A stretch of 64,000 bases of DNA from Campylobacter fetus subsp. fetus (GTDB taxonomy: Bacteria; Campylobacterota; Campylobacteria; Campylobacterales; Campylobacteraceae), in NCBI RefSeq assembly GCF_900475935.1, contig NZ_LS483431.1, positions 558,001 to 622,000 on the forward strand, in the 5' to 3' direction. Position numbers and translations under genes: made by a program. Below the pieces are notes generated by a model. It was not told where the DNA came from and did no database searches. It saw nothing but the letters and a program-made list of their open reading frames with translations. Each line of letters begins with the position of its first letter. The stretch's first letter is position 1. This document shows, piece after piece, positions 40,991-52,921 of this stretch.

Positions 40991-41560
40991 GGTAAAATTT
41001 AATTTAAGAATTAAAAATTTAGTTCTTAAATTAGACTTTAGTCTAAACGTTATTTAAAATATCATTGTTAAAAGTCACAATCAAGTTTTAATAAAATAAA
41101 ACAATTTTACAGGACTTGTTGAAGCTTTAAATATAGACTAATTTTAGCAAGTAATTAATCACCAAATCTGTTATCCCAATAACTACAATAGATTAATTAT
41201 TAAATTTAACATCACAAGCTATTGAGCTTTTAAAACTTACTTAATAGTAGTTAATGCTTTCCGTCTTATAAATCTATATTTAAATATTGTAAAACAAACA
41301 TAATATTTAAGCTTTTAAATTTAATAATTTATTATCTTATATATCTGTTTTATCTTTAACAAGGAAGTGATGCAAATTAGAATAATAATCTAAACAAAAA
41401 TATAAAAACTTCTCAATTCCGAAATACCAAATTTAGTATTTAAGTTTGTCTTTAAGGCAAATGAACACAATATTTTATTGTGTTGTATTTTAGGCGGTTG
41501 GGGGAGTGCTTGCACTTCCCATCGGAACAAGAGCTTTGCTCTTGCGAGAAGACTAAAAAA
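40991..41560 (+). other. 16S-23S spacer with boxA-like motif and 23S processing arm
   Basis: No gene and no tRNA-Ala was found in this 570-bp AT-rich stretch. At 41349-41373 an arm pairs over about 25 bp (one G-U) with 44597-44621 beyond the 23S gene. The arm contains CTTTAACAA, matching the core of the rRNA antitermination boxA. Confidence 0.7.
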
Positions 41561-44588
<3,028 letters not shown>

Positions 44589-44892
44589 TTATATAAGCAT
44601 CACTTCCTTGTTAAGGATAAATTTGCTTTGTCTTTTTTCTACTATGCGACGTTAGATTACGTTTCAAACTTCGGTCACGAACTTTATGTTCGCTCCTTTG
44701 TTTTTACTTATCTGCCTTGCCTAGCGAAAAAAACAGTTAGCAAAAAGTTCAATTAATCTTAGAACTTAAAACGATCCTTGCAAAGAAAATAGTTTTACTC
44801 TAGTTAAAACCGAAAAGACTTTTAACGATTATTTAACAAACAGTGTTAAATAAGAGAATAGCTAAACTATTTTTTATTCTTTTATTTAACAC
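44589..44892 (+). other. 23S-5S spacer
   Basis: About 300 bp with no gene or tRNA. It begins with the 3' arm of the 23S processing stem (44597-44621). I see nothing else beyond AT-rich sequence and the short direct motifs expected by chance. Confidence 0.7.
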
Positions 44893-45012
44893 TGCCCGTG
44901 GCTATACGTGAATAGGAAACGCCTTGCTCCATCTCGAACCAAGAAGCTAAGCTTTTCATGGCCGATGATACTCTCTCTTACTGGGATGTGGAAAAGTAGG
45001 TCGCTGCGGGCT
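44893..45012 (+). rRNA. rrf: 5S ribosomal RNA
   Basis: About 119 nt. The ends GCCCG (44894-44898) and CGGGC (45007-45011) pair. Internal motifs CCATCTCGAACCAAGAAGCTAAGC and GATGATACT-like sequence are typical of 5S. Exact ends are approximate. Confidence 0.92.
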
Positions 45013-45401
45013 TTGTGTTTATGCTTAATTCTTATTATTTAAATCAATCAACTACTTATTATTAATCAAACTATCTATTCTCATTAAAAGTTTTATCAAT
45101 TAAAAGCTTATTTCTAATGTTTTATGATTGACAAATAACAGATATTAGTTTAATCAATATAAATATTTATGAATTTGGCTAATTGTTGTCGGGTTGATAA
45201 GATCTTTATAATTAAATTTAATATAGTTAGTTTATTATTTTATATTATATCATATATTTATATAGATAAATTTTATTAAATTATTAGGTAGTGTTACCAT
45301 TATACTCTTTATATATATTTTTATCATATTTGCATTACATTTAAGTTTGCTTTTTAGGTTGCTAGCTTATAATGAAATATATTATATTTAAGGAGTTTAT
45401 T
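45013..45401. other. AT-rich intergenic region
   Basis: About 390 bp after the rRNA operon with no ORF, tRNA or clear terminator. It is very AT-rich, and I see no convincing structure. Confidence 0.6.
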
Positions 45402-45776
45402 ATGAGGTTATTTAGTTTAATAGTTTTACTTGCTAGTTTGGCTTATTGTGCAGTAAATTTAAATACTGCTACTAAAGAGGAGCTTATGGCGCTTCCTGGT
45501 ATAGGAGAAATTAATGCTAATGCTATAATAGAGTATAGAAAACATACTGAATTTAAAAGCATAGATGAGATAAAAAACATTAAAGGTATAAGCAATAAGA
45601 GATTTAATGTTATAAAAGCCGATCTTGCAACTACAGGTAATACAGATATTAATAGTATTAAATCAAAAGCTAATATAAAAGATAAAAAAAGTAAAATATC
45701 AAATAAAGATAAAGTAAAAAATACTAATAAAACTAAAAGCAAAACTAAATCCGAAAAAAATAGTGAAGAACTGTAA
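45402..45776 (+). CDS. ComEA-like exported helix-hairpin-helix DNA-binding protein
   Basis: A 124-residue protein: signal peptide (MRLFSLIVLLASLAYC), then a ComEA-type helix-hairpin-helix pair VNLNTATKEELMALPGIGEINANAIIEYRK and IKNIKGISNKRFNVIKADL. The C-terminus is a Lys/Ser/Asn-rich tail of about 45 residues. ComEA binds incoming DNA in the periplasm during transformation; the lone pseudopilin in this window could belong to the same uptake machinery. The ATG at 45402 with AAGGAG upstream is preferred to an ATG at 45372. Confidence 0.85.
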   Translation: MRLFSLIVLLASLAYCAVNLNTATKEELMALPGIGEINANAIIEYRKHTEFKSIDEIKNIKGISNKRFNVIKADLATTGNTDINSIKSKANIKDKKSKISNKDKVKNTNKTKSKTKSEKNSEEL

Positions 45777-45935
45777 TAAGTAACTAATAATTACAGCTAT
45801 ATTAACTATTAAATTTACTGCTTTATTTTTTAAATGCGGAGTTGAGTAGAGTTTAAAAAAGGGATGATAATGTTTCAAAATATAGCTATTTTACAATTTT
45901 ATATGCTATAAATCACTAAAATATATGATTTTTAC

Positions 45936-45964
45936 TTGACAAACAAAGTTAATTTTTGTATAAT
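45936..45964 (+). promoter_or_regulatory. Consensus sigma-70 promoter of the tRNA cluster
   Basis: TTGACA at 45936-45941, a 17-bp spacer and TATAAT at 45959-45964. This is an exact textbook promoter, unusual in Campylobacter where -35 boxes are usually poor, and fits a strongly expressed tRNA operon starting 68 bp downstream. Confidence 0.85.
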
Positions 45965-46031
45965 TTCACTTCCTTTTTGAAGTGTTGTTATTTTCTTTGA
46001 TTAAAGATTTCACATCAAAAATATTTATATT

Positions 46032-46107
46032 GTCTCGCTAGCTCAGTAGGTAGAGCATCTCCCTTTTAAGGAGGTGGCCGTTGGTTCGAATCCAACGCGG
46101 GACACCA
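46032..46107 (+). tRNA. tRNA-Lys (TTT), copy 1
   Basis: A 76-nt cloverleaf. Acceptor GTCTCGC pairs with GCGGGAC, the loop is CTTTTAA (anticodon TTT) and CCA is encoded. Identical to the copy at 46297. Confidence 0.95.
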
Positions 46108-46121
46108 TTTATTATTTTTTT

Positions 46122-46197
46122 GGTCGCTTAGCTCAGTTGGTAGAGCGCCACCCTTACAAGGTGGATGTCATAAGTTCGAGTCTTATAGCGACCACCA
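46122..46197 (+). tRNA. tRNA-Val (TAC), copy 1
   Basis: A 76-nt cloverleaf. Acceptor GGTCGCT pairs with AGCGACC, anticodon loop CTTACAA (TAC), encoded CCA. Identical to the copy at 46480. Confidence 0.95.
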
Positions 46198-46208
46198 TTA
46201 TTTAGGTT

Positions 46209-46285
46209 GCGGCGGTAGTTCAGCTGGTTAGAATATCGGCCTGTCACGCCGGAGGTCGCGGGTTCGAGTCCCGTCCGCCGCGCCA
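46209..46285 (+). tRNA. tRNA-Asp (GTC), copy 1
   Basis: A 77-nt cloverleaf. Acceptor GCGGCGG pairs with CCGCCGC, anticodon loop CTGTCAC (GTC), discriminator G and encoded CCA. Identical to the copy at 46567. Confidence 0.95.
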
Positions 46286-46296
46286 TTTTACTGTTT

Positions 46297-46372
46297 GTCT
46301 CGCTAGCTCAGTAGGTAGAGCATCTCCCTTTTAAGGAGGTGGCCGTTGGTTCGAATCCAACGCGGGACACCA
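46297..46372 (+). tRNA. tRNA-Lys (TTT), copy 2
   Basis: Identical in sequence to the tRNA-Lys at 46032-46107. It starts the second unit of the tandem duplication. Confidence 0.95.
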
Positions 46373-46391
46373 CTTTTTTAAGTAGGGTTTA

Positions 46392-46468
46392 GACCCTTTC
46401 GTCTAGTTGGCCCAGGACGTTGCACTCTCTGTGCAAAAACGTGAGTTCAAATCTTACAAGGGTCGCCA
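46392..46468 (+). tRNA. Divergent tRNA-Glu (CTC)
   Basis: A 77-nt cloverleaf: acceptor GACCCTT with AAGGGTC, D stem GTC/GAC, anticodon stem TTGCA/TGCAA, and T loop TTCAAAT. The loop CTCTCTG places CTC at 34-36, with T at position 37 and G at 38, where a purine at 37 is nearly universal. It is inserted between the second Lys and Val genes. It may be a variant isoacceptor or a decaying copy; stems are intact, so it may still be made. Confidence 0.7.
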
Positions 46469-46479
46469 TTTATTTTTTT

Positions 46480-46555
46480 GGTCGCTTAGCTCAGTTGGTA
46501 GAGCGCCACCCTTACAAGGTGGATGTCATAAGTTCGAGTCTTATAGCGACCACCA
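46480..46555 (+). tRNA. tRNA-Val (TAC), copy 2
   Basis: Identical to the tRNA-Val at 46122-46197, in the second unit of the duplication. Confidence 0.95.
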
Positions 46556-46566
46556 TTATTTAGGTT

Positions 46567-46643
46567 GCGGCGGTAGTTCAGCTGGTTAGAATATCGGCCT
46601 GTCACGCCGGAGGTCGCGGGTTCGAGTCCCGTCCGCCGCGCCA
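46567..46643 (+). tRNA. tRNA-Asp (GTC), copy 2
   Basis: Identical to the tRNA-Asp at 46209-46285, in the second unit of the duplication. Confidence 0.95.
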
Positions 46644-46680
46644 TTTTTATATTTCGACGCATACGCGCCATTATGATGTT

Positions 46681-46756
46681 GCCTCGTTAGCTCAGTTGGT
46701 AGAGCATGTCACTCTTAATGATGGGGTCGTAGGTTCGAGCCCTACACGGGGCACCA
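46681..46756 (+). tRNA. tRNA-Lys (CTT)
   Basis: A 76-nt cloverleaf. Acceptor GCCTCGT pairs with ACGGGGC, D stem GCTC/GAGC, anticodon loop CTCTTAA gives CTT (46714-46716). The anticodon stem TGTCA/TGATG has G-U pairs. It differs from the two Lys-TTT genes and should read AAG only. Confidence 0.85.
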
Positions 46757-46777
46757 CTGTGTTATTTTTTATTATTC

Positions 46778-46852
46778 GGCCCCTTCGTCTAGCGGTTAGG
46801 ACACCAGCCTCTCACGTTGGGAACACGAGTTCGAGTCTCGTAGGGGTCACCA
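46778..46852 (+). tRNA. tRNA-Glu (CTC)
   Basis: A 75-nt cloverleaf. Acceptor GGCCCCT pairs with AGGGGTC (one G-U), anticodon stem CCAGC/GTTGG, loop CTCTCAC gives CTC (46811-46813) with A37. Normal-looking, unlike the copy at 46392. A TTC isoacceptor must be elsewhere to read GAA. Confidence 0.85.
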
Positions 46853-46972
46853 TATTTCTATATACTCCTTGCATGCTTTATATTTCATTTATATGCTTTT
46901 TAAGGTATTTTTATATTTATTTTATATACAATATAAAAATGGTTGGTTATGCTATATTTAGGAGTGTTGATA

Positions 46973-48130
46973 ATGGATTATAATAAGTCTATATTTGCCT
47001 GGAGTAAAAAATTCGAAACAAACTTAGATAAAATAGACGATCAACATCATCATTTAGTCAATCTTATAAATAATTTAAGTAAAAAACTTTCAAATAGTAA
47101 TCTGAGCAAAAATGAATTAATAGGGCTATTTACTGAGCTTTTTGGCTATGCTAAATACCATTTTCACGATGAAGAGCAGCTTATGGCGGAAAATAAGCTT
47201 AATTCCGAGTTTGTAAAAGATCATGTATTTAATCATAAATTGTTTATAGAAGAAGTTGGAATTTTATTTGCAGGATTGCAAAGTGATGATGAAGATGATC
47301 AAGAAAATTTAGATAAAACGGCTAAATATATTTTAAATTTTTTAATTAATTGGCTTGCTTTTCACATTCTTGGACAAGATAAAAAAATGGCTAGACAGAT
47401 TGAAATGGTGAAAAGCGGTATTGCTTCTAAAAAAGCTTATAATATGGTACGAAATAAAGCTTCAGCAGAAGAAATCCAGCCTCTTGTAAGAACTTTAAAT
47501 AAACTTTTAGAAATGATGTCTAAACGAAACAAAGACTTAGTAATAGTAAATAATGAACTACTTGAGTTAAAAAAAGATCTTGAAAATAAAGTACAAGATA
47601 GAACAAAAGAGCTTATCGAAGCAAATGAAAATTTAGAAAAGCTTTCTATGACAGATCAGCTTACAGAGATGCCAAATAGACGCCACGCTATGAAAACCCT
47701 TGATTTGTTATGGAAAGAGAATTTAGATAGCGATAGAGGTTTGTCTGTTTTGATGATAGATTTGGATTATTTTAAAGAAGTAAATGATAATTACGGTCAT
47801 GATGCGGGGGATTATATATTAAGATTAGTAGCTAGAACTCTTAAAGAGTCGGTTCGTACTGATGATATAGTTTGCAGACTCGGCGGAGATGAGTTTTTAG
47901 TGATTTGTCCAAATACTATGCTAGAAGGCTCTATTCAAGTTGCAAATAATCTGCTAAAAGATATACACAGTTTAAAAGTCAAAACTAAAAACTGTGAGTG
48001 GAACGGAAGCGCTAGTATCGGATTGGCCTGTATGTCTCCTGATATAAAAAATTATAGCAAACTTATAAAACTTGCCGATGATAAAGTATATGAAGCAAAA
48101 CAGTCGGGTAAAAACTGTTTTATGTATTAA
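46973..48130 (+). CDS. Bacteriohaemerythrin-GGDEF diguanylate cyclase
   Basis: A 385-residue fusion. Residues 1-130 are a haemerythrin domain with the diiron ligands in DDQHHHLVNLI, KYHFHDEEQLM, FNHKLFIEE and FHILGQDKKM. A coiled-coil linker (about 165-225) leads to a GGDEF domain with intact GGDEF at 304-308 and the inhibitory I-site RTDD five residues before it. It should make c-di-GMP in response to O2, NO or redox (inference). The start ATG at 46973 has AGGAG. It is 36 bp upstream of the large exported-protein gene. Confidence 0.92.
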   Translation: MDYNKSIFAWSKKFETNLDKIDDQHHHLVNLINNLSKKLSNSNLSKNELIGLFTELFGYAKYHFHDEEQLMAENKLNSEFVKDHVFNHKLFIEEVGILFAGLQSDDEDDQENLDKTAKYILNFLINWLAFHILGQDKKMARQIEMVKSGIASKKAYNMVRNKASAEEIQPLVRTLNKLLEMMSKRNKDLVIVNNELLELKKDLENKVQDRTKELIEANENLEKLSMTDQLTEMPNRRHAMKTLDLLWKENLDSDRGLSVLMIDLDYFKEVNDNYGHDAGDYILRLVARTLKESVRTDDIVCRLGGDEFLVICPNTMLEGSIQVANNLLKDIHSLKVKTKNCEWNGSASIGLACMSPDIKNYSKLIKLADDKVYEAKQSGKNCFMY

Positions 48131-48166
48131 CACGGCATTAGTGGATTTATGCAGAAAGGCGGTTTT

Positions 48167-51052
48167 GTGAAAAATATATTTTTAGTGTTTATTTTTATAC
48201 TTTTTGGGAATTCGGAGCTGTTTGGTATTAACAGTATATATTGTAATGAAACCTCAAAAGACGCATATCTAAAAGAGGGTTCTACTGTTTTATTAGAAAA
48301 TTTTAAAAGTAATACAAATGCCGACGGAACTAACAAACAAGAGATTTTAGAGATTACGGACGGAAATACTCACACTTATGAACTTTTTGTAGATGATATA
48401 TCGGCTAATTATCTTCTTAATATCTGGGATCAAGCTTCACTTAGGATAAAACCAAATTCTAACAGTAAAGTTTCAGTAAAGATCACCGAGGTAAAAACAG
48501 CAAGCTCCGTTACTATTGATAATAGCTATGTTCATTTTAGATTTTTAAAGCCTGATTACGCCGATGAAATAGCCGTAGATACCGATAAAAACTATGGTGG
48601 AGTATGCTATAAAAAGAGATTAGAACAGTTTGATAAGTCTGCAGGAAATTTATATAGCGGAACAAAAGAAAAAGATGAGTTTTACACTTTTGTAAAATCC
48701 AATGATACGGTAAATATACTTTTTGAGATAGATCAAGCGCTTGCAAAAAGTAAATTGCTCACACCTTCTCTTAATAAATATAAATTCAAAGCAACCATAA
48801 CCATAACCCCGATAGTACCCTCACCAGATTATAGTAGTAATAAACTAATGGTAGTTAATGATCAATACAACGTAAAAGCGCCCGGAGCCGTTAATGCAGC
48901 CGGAGATTTTACCGGAGATACAAATTTATATACTCAGTTAGTGGGTAGATCTTTTAATGTGCAAGTTATAAGCACTATTGATCAAGCAAATATAGGACAA
49001 TTTCATTATGCAGGTTTATTTTCTGAGCTGGATAATGGGAAAATCGTTCCCATAGATTGCACATATTTGTCTTTATTAATGCCAACATCGCCTTATGATG
49101 GGTGTAAAAAGGAAATGGATGATCTAACTTTATATTTTAAATTTGCTAATGCTTTAACTGGTATGCGAGGAGCTAGTCCGACAAATCCTATAAGTTATAA
49201 TTTAAATGATTTTACTATTTCTGCGAATAGAACCGATATAAACTACAATAAGCTATTTTTTGAAATTCAAGGTTATTATAATATTACAAACTCAAATATC
49301 AAAATAAGATCAAACTATTTCAGTGTTAGACCTGCTGCGTTAGTTTTACAAACTGCAAATTTATCAAATGAATTATTCGGCGGTGAAAAGTATGAAGCGT
49401 CCGTAGATGGAAATGATACGTATACTAAGGTTACTGCAGTAGATGGATCAAATAATGCAGCTAAGTCTTATAACACTAAATTTATATCAAAAGGTATGAT
49501 TTTCCTAGATAGGAGCGCCGGAGGTACGAAAAATGATAAAACATGGTGCTCGTATGACGGAAGTGAGGATGACGACAAAAAACTTTCAAACGTACCTATG
49601 GTAACTACTGCTAAATTTGATAAAGGAGTAGGAAAAGTATATACGGACTATGAAGCTGCGAATAATAAGTATTATATCAAGTATCCTGATATCGGACATA
49701 CTAAGATATATATTTTAGACGACACTACGACTCAGATAGATCAGATGGAAGGCGACTGCATAAAGGGCAGCGCTTCAAATGACAAAGTAAATGGAAAAAT
49801 AGGCTGCAACGTTGCTTTAGAAGCGGATTATTTTAAATTTAAACCGACAAAATTTCAAATAACTAAAAAAGAGCTTAAAAATGGCTATATAAGCGATGAT
49901 GGAAATATAACGTTTTTTGCATTTGGCAAGGATTATAGTATGAGTGAGACTGACTATACTGATTTTATGGGAGGCAAGTTCGAGCTTGATATACAAGCTA
50001 GACTAGCTGATGATAACGTGCCTAACTTGTATAGTAAAAACTGCTATGCAAACGATATAGATATAAATTTTGAACTTGATAAAACCGAAGATGAAAAGAA
50101 AGCTCTTGAAAATGCTAAAAACAATGTGAGTTTTTACGGTATAGCAGATAGGACTTTGGGACCGGATCAAAATGAAACATATCTAATAAAAATTGTAAAC
50201 TCAGATGCTAGCGGGGCGCAGAAAAACGACGGCAAATTTAAACTTGCTAAAAACTCTTTTTACGCCGGAGAATCAAATGTTAGCTTAAAGATAAATTTTG
50301 ATAGAGAGTATAATTCGACTAAAAATCCTTTGCGAATCAAATCAAACGATTTTAAAATCAGCGGTAAAGATAGTATTTACAAAAATAGTGCAATTAATGA
50401 TATCACTGTTTTAGCCGATGATAAAAATAGAGTTGTGGATTATTTCTACGGAAGAGTTTATGCAGATAACACGGATATCAAAGAAACCGAAAATGTTATT
50501 TATGATTTGAATGATATGTACTACGGAGTATATTGCAGTGATGAGTGTAAAGCCAAGCAAGGCGTAGACGAGGAATACGAGTTCGTAAAAGATACGATAA
50601 ATACCACAGACGATACGACAAATACGAATTACGCGGGAATAAGCGGTTTGGACAATTACTATAGAGTAAAGTATTTTAACAAACTAAACTCCGATATCGA
50701 TCTGTTTGCTAAATTAGAATCGACACCTCAAAACACGGGTCCTAACTTAGAAATATATAATGATCTTGGCGTCTTAGATGAGCGTGGCACCATAAACGCA
50801 AGCCAATGGAAGATGAAACTGAAATATAGTGAAACTGATCCGGAAAATATATTTATTATATCTATGAAAACACCATACTATATGATATTTGATAAAGACT
50901 ACATAGGAGGAGAGCCTAAATATAGTAGTTTTAAAGTAAAATTTATAAGAAATTCTAAAACTAAATGGGTAGGTTTTGGCGATGAAGGCGATGTTATGGG
51001 TATAGAAAAGCAGAATGAACTAATAAAATCAAAAAGCAGAATAGATTGGTAA
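48167..51052 (+). CDS. Large exported protein of unknown function (possible MshQ/DUF6701-like)
   Basis: A 961-residue protein with a signal peptide (KNIFLVFIFILFGNSELFGIN) and no later TM helix, so secreted or surface-bound. It is Asp/Asn/Lys-rich with many short beta-type segments. The stretch VVDYFYGRVYADNTDIKE and the cysteine pair in YYGVYCSDECKAKQG resemble a motif I recall from MSHA-pilus-type MshQ proteins in epsilonproteobacteria, so a pilus-tip or adhesin role is possible. The GTG at 48167 with AAAGGCGG is preferred to the ATG at 48149. It probably shares a transcript with the cyclase. Function is unproven. Confidence 0.6.
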   Translation: MKNIFLVFIFILFGNSELFGINSIYCNETSKDAYLKEGSTVLLENFKSNTNADGTNKQEILEITDGNTHTYELFVDDISANYLLNIWDQASLRIKPNSNSKVSVKITEVKTASSVTIDNSYVHFRFLKPDYADEIAVDTDKNYGGVCYKKRLEQFDKSAGNLYSGTKEKDEFYTFVKSNDTVNILFEIDQALAKSKLLTPSLNKYKFKATITITPIVPSPDYSSNKLMVVNDQYNVKAPGAVNAAGDFTGDTNLYTQLVGRSFNVQVISTIDQANIGQFHYAGLFSELDNGKIVPIDCTYLSLLMPTSPYDGCKKEMDDLTLYFKFANALTGMRGASPTNPISYNLNDFTISANRTDINYNKLFFEIQGYYNITNSNIKIRSNYFSVRPAALVLQTANLSNELFGGEKYEASVDGNDTYTKVTAVDGSNNAAKSYNTKFISKGMIFLDRSAGGTKNDKTWCSYDGSEDDDKKLSNVPMVTTAKFDKGVGKVYTDYEAANNKYYIKYPDIGHTKIYILDDTTTQIDQMEGDCIKGSASNDKVNGKIGCNVALEADYFKFKPTKFQITKKELKNGYISDDGNITFFAFGKDYSMSETDYTDFMGGKFELDIQARLADDNVPNLYSKNCYANDIDINFELDKTEDEKKALENAKNNVSFYGIADRTLGPDQNETYLIKIVNSDASGAQKNDGKFKLAKNSFYAGESNVSLKINFDREYNSTKNPLRIKSNDFKISGKDSIYKNSAINDITVLADDKNRVVDYFYGRVYADNTDIKETENVIYDLNDMYYGVYCSDECKAKQGVDEEYEFVKDTINTTDDTTNTNYAGISGLDNYYRVKYFNKLNSDIDLFAKLESTPQNTGPNLEIYNDLGVLDERGTINASQWKMKLKYSETDPENIFIISMKTPYYMIFDKDYIGGEPKYSSFKVKFIRNSKTKWVGFGDEGDVMGIEKQNELIKSKSRIDW

Positions 51053-51080
51053 AAGTGTATTCTGCTCGGTTGCTTTAAAT

Positions 51081-52172
51081 TTAAATAAATAAAGACGGAT
51101 TTGCTCTAAGCAGTAAAGCATAAGCGTGCAAAGCGCTTTGCTCTCTTATATAGTCTCTATCGCCTTCTAAAAGCAGTCTTGAGGTTTGTACGTCGCCGTT
51201 TTTATTTGCTACTGCGACAAATACAGTGCCTACTGGTTTTTCTTTGCTTCCTCCATCAGGACCTGCGATACCGCTTATAGCTATAGCATAATCGCATTCG
51301 CAAAGTTTTAATGCTCCAAAACACATCTGTTCCACACACTCTTTGCTTACTGCTCCAAATGTTTCTAATATGCTATTTTCTACATCTATCCAATTATGTT
51401 TTATGTGATTTGCATAAGTTATCACCGAACCGTCAAATGCGCTGCTTACTCCTGGTACGGAGCCTATCTTTGAGGCACAAAGCCCAGCCGTGCAGGATTC
51501 TGCAAAGGTAATTTTTTGATTTTTTTGTATTAGTTTTTTTGCTATAAAAGATACTATGCTTTTGTCGTTTATGATTTTATTTGCAAATAAATTTGAAGCG
51601 CTATCGATAAAACCTTTTATCTGACCGTATTTATTTGCTCCAGCTCTCACGTAAGTAAGACCAGATAGTAGCTCAGTAAGACTGATATTTACATTATAAG
51701 TTGTCGCAAGCGGTTCTAAAAGTATCCTAGCGCTCTCTTTGTCTATATCTAAAATATTGAAAAATTGAGATTCTAAGTCTATATTTATAAGAATTTGAGG
51801 AAGTTTTTTTGTCGGTTCTGCTTTTATGAGATTTATAGAAGCCGAGTTTAAATCCAGCAAAAAGCTATCTTTTGTATAAATTTGTGCTCTTGATGGAATC
51901 AGAGTTTCATCTTTTAATTCTATAGTGTCGGTAGTAAGAGTGGCTAGAATTTTGCTTAAAGTATAAAAGTTGCTATCGTTTGCTATTATGGTTATAAAAT
52001 CGAAGTTTTTAGAGTGATTTTCTATATAAAACGGCAGTTCTTTATCGCTATTTTGTATGTAATATACCATTCCAAGCTCACCAAAATGTGATTCGTAGCT
52101 ACTAAAAACATAGTCTAAAAAAGGCTTGTTTATCTGTAATTCTTCGCCTACTATTATGATGATATGTCTCAT
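51081..52172 (-). CDS. CinA family protein (PncC-type NMN amidase domain)
   Basis: A 363-residue protein. The C-terminal CinA domain is clear: ITFAESCTAGLCASKIGSVPGVSSAFDGSVITYAN and AISGIAGPDGGSKEKPVGTVFVAVA, typical of nicotinamide mononucleotide deamidase. The N-terminal half (about 1-200) is only loosely like the molybdopterin-binding domain of CinA and seems degenerate. It lies alone on the minus strand after the large exported-protein gene. The NMN-recycling role is inference from the C-terminal half. Confidence 0.82.
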   Translation of the reverse strand: MRHIIIIVGEELQINKPFLDYVFSSYESHFGELGMVYYIQNSDKELPFYIENHSKNFDFITIIANDSNFYTLSKILATLTTDTIELKDETLIPSRAQIYTKDSFLLDLNSASINLIKAEPTKKLPQILINIDLESQFFNILDIDKESARILLEPLATTYNVNISLTELLSGLTYVRAGANKYGQIKGFIDSASNLFANKIINDKSIVSFIAKKLIQKNQKITFAESCTAGLCASKIGSVPGVSSAFDGSVITYANHIKHNWIDVENSILETFGAVSKECVEQMCFGALKLCECDYAIAISGIAGPDGGSKEKPVGTVFVAVANKNGDVQTSRLLLEGDRDYIREQSALHAYALLLRANPSLFI

Positions 52173-52188
52173 TTAAACCTCCTAATGT

Positions 52189-52803
52189 TTAGTATATAAT
52201 TTTAAATTTAGTATAGATATTTTGTGAATTTTCAAAATCATCATACGAAACGTTGAAACTCATATTTTTGTTTAACGATAGATCGATATATGGAACATTG
52301 CTATACTCTCCATTTTTTTGATTTATGACGGCTCCAACTTTTGTTTTGTCGAAAATTTCTTTGCTGATTTCTATATTTGGCGTTATTGTGCTATTTTTGA
52401 TATCTTTTTCATATGTTGCGTTGAGTTTGGTTTTTATATCAAAGTTTGCAAAAGAAGTTGCGTATTCTATGCCCATGGAGTTATTTGAAAAGTAATTTTT
52501 ATCTTTTTTATCTATCTTGTTGTCTATGTTGAGTTTAAATTTATCCAGATACGGATTATTAAAATTTAAAGAGTCGATACTAAGCAAATCTATGCTTTTA
52601 AGATCGAAATTATCGTTATTTAGTTCAAAATTCGGCGATATTATTTTACTCTGTTTTGCTTCTAATACTTCACTGCTGATTTGATTTTTGATTTCAAAAG
52701 GTTTTAGGATTAAGCTATCTCCATTTTGCTTTAAAAAGTCACTTTGAAATTCGCTTGCATATACAAGAGATGCGCTTAAAATTATGGCGATTTTTTTTAT
52801 CAT
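52189..52803 (-). CDS. Hypothetical exported, probably outer-membrane, protein
   Basis: About 204 residues. Signal peptide MIKKIAIILSASLVYASE, then a helical or linker region and a C-terminal part with alternating hydrophobic strands (NFDIKTKLNATYEK, KVGAVINQKNGEYSNVPYIDLSLNKN) that could form a beta structure ending in an aromatic residue. The ATG at 52803 has AAAGGAGA about 10 bp upstream; upstream in-frame codons are unlikely. I do not recognise a family. Confidence 0.65.
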   Translation of the reverse strand: MIKKIAIILSASLVYASEFQSDFLKQNGDSLILKPFEIKNQISSEVLEAKQSKIISPNFELNNDNFDLKSIDLLSIDSLNFNNPYLDKFKLNIDNKIDKKDKNYFSNNSMGIEYATSFANFDIKTKLNATYEKDIKNSTITPNIEISKEIFDKTKVGAVINQKNGEYSNVPYIDLSLNKNMSFNVSYDDFENSQNIYTKFKIIY

Positions 52804-52921
52804 TTTGACTTTTTCTCCTTTGCTAAATGGTTTTATTATTTTATCATATTCTACCAAGATAAATCTTAGTTTTATGAAATTTTTGATAAAATCCATAAAT
52901 TTAAAAATTTAAGGTTGTTAG

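Larger units (their letters stand above)
46032..46643 (+). repeat. Tandem tRNA duplication (Lys-Val-Asp)
   Basis: The order Lys-Val-Asp (46032-46285) recurs as Lys-Glu-Val-Asp (46297-46643). The Lys genes are identical, and the 164-bp Val-Asp blocks 46122-46285 and 46480-46643 are identical, including the spacer TTATTTAGGTT. The Glu-CTC gene sits only in the second copy. Confidence 0.85.

Noticed and set aside
45868-45912. A 13-codon ORF with an AAGGGATGATA-like site (MFQNIAILQFYML)
   Set aside because: Weak Shine-Dalgarno, no upstream promoter, and composition like the surrounding AT-rich DNA.
45977-46017. TTTGAT ... ATCAAA inverted repeat near the tRNA promoter, considered as an Fnr box
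   Set aside because: The half-sites are 12 bp apart, not 4, so it does not match the Fnr consensus and lies inside the tRNA leader.
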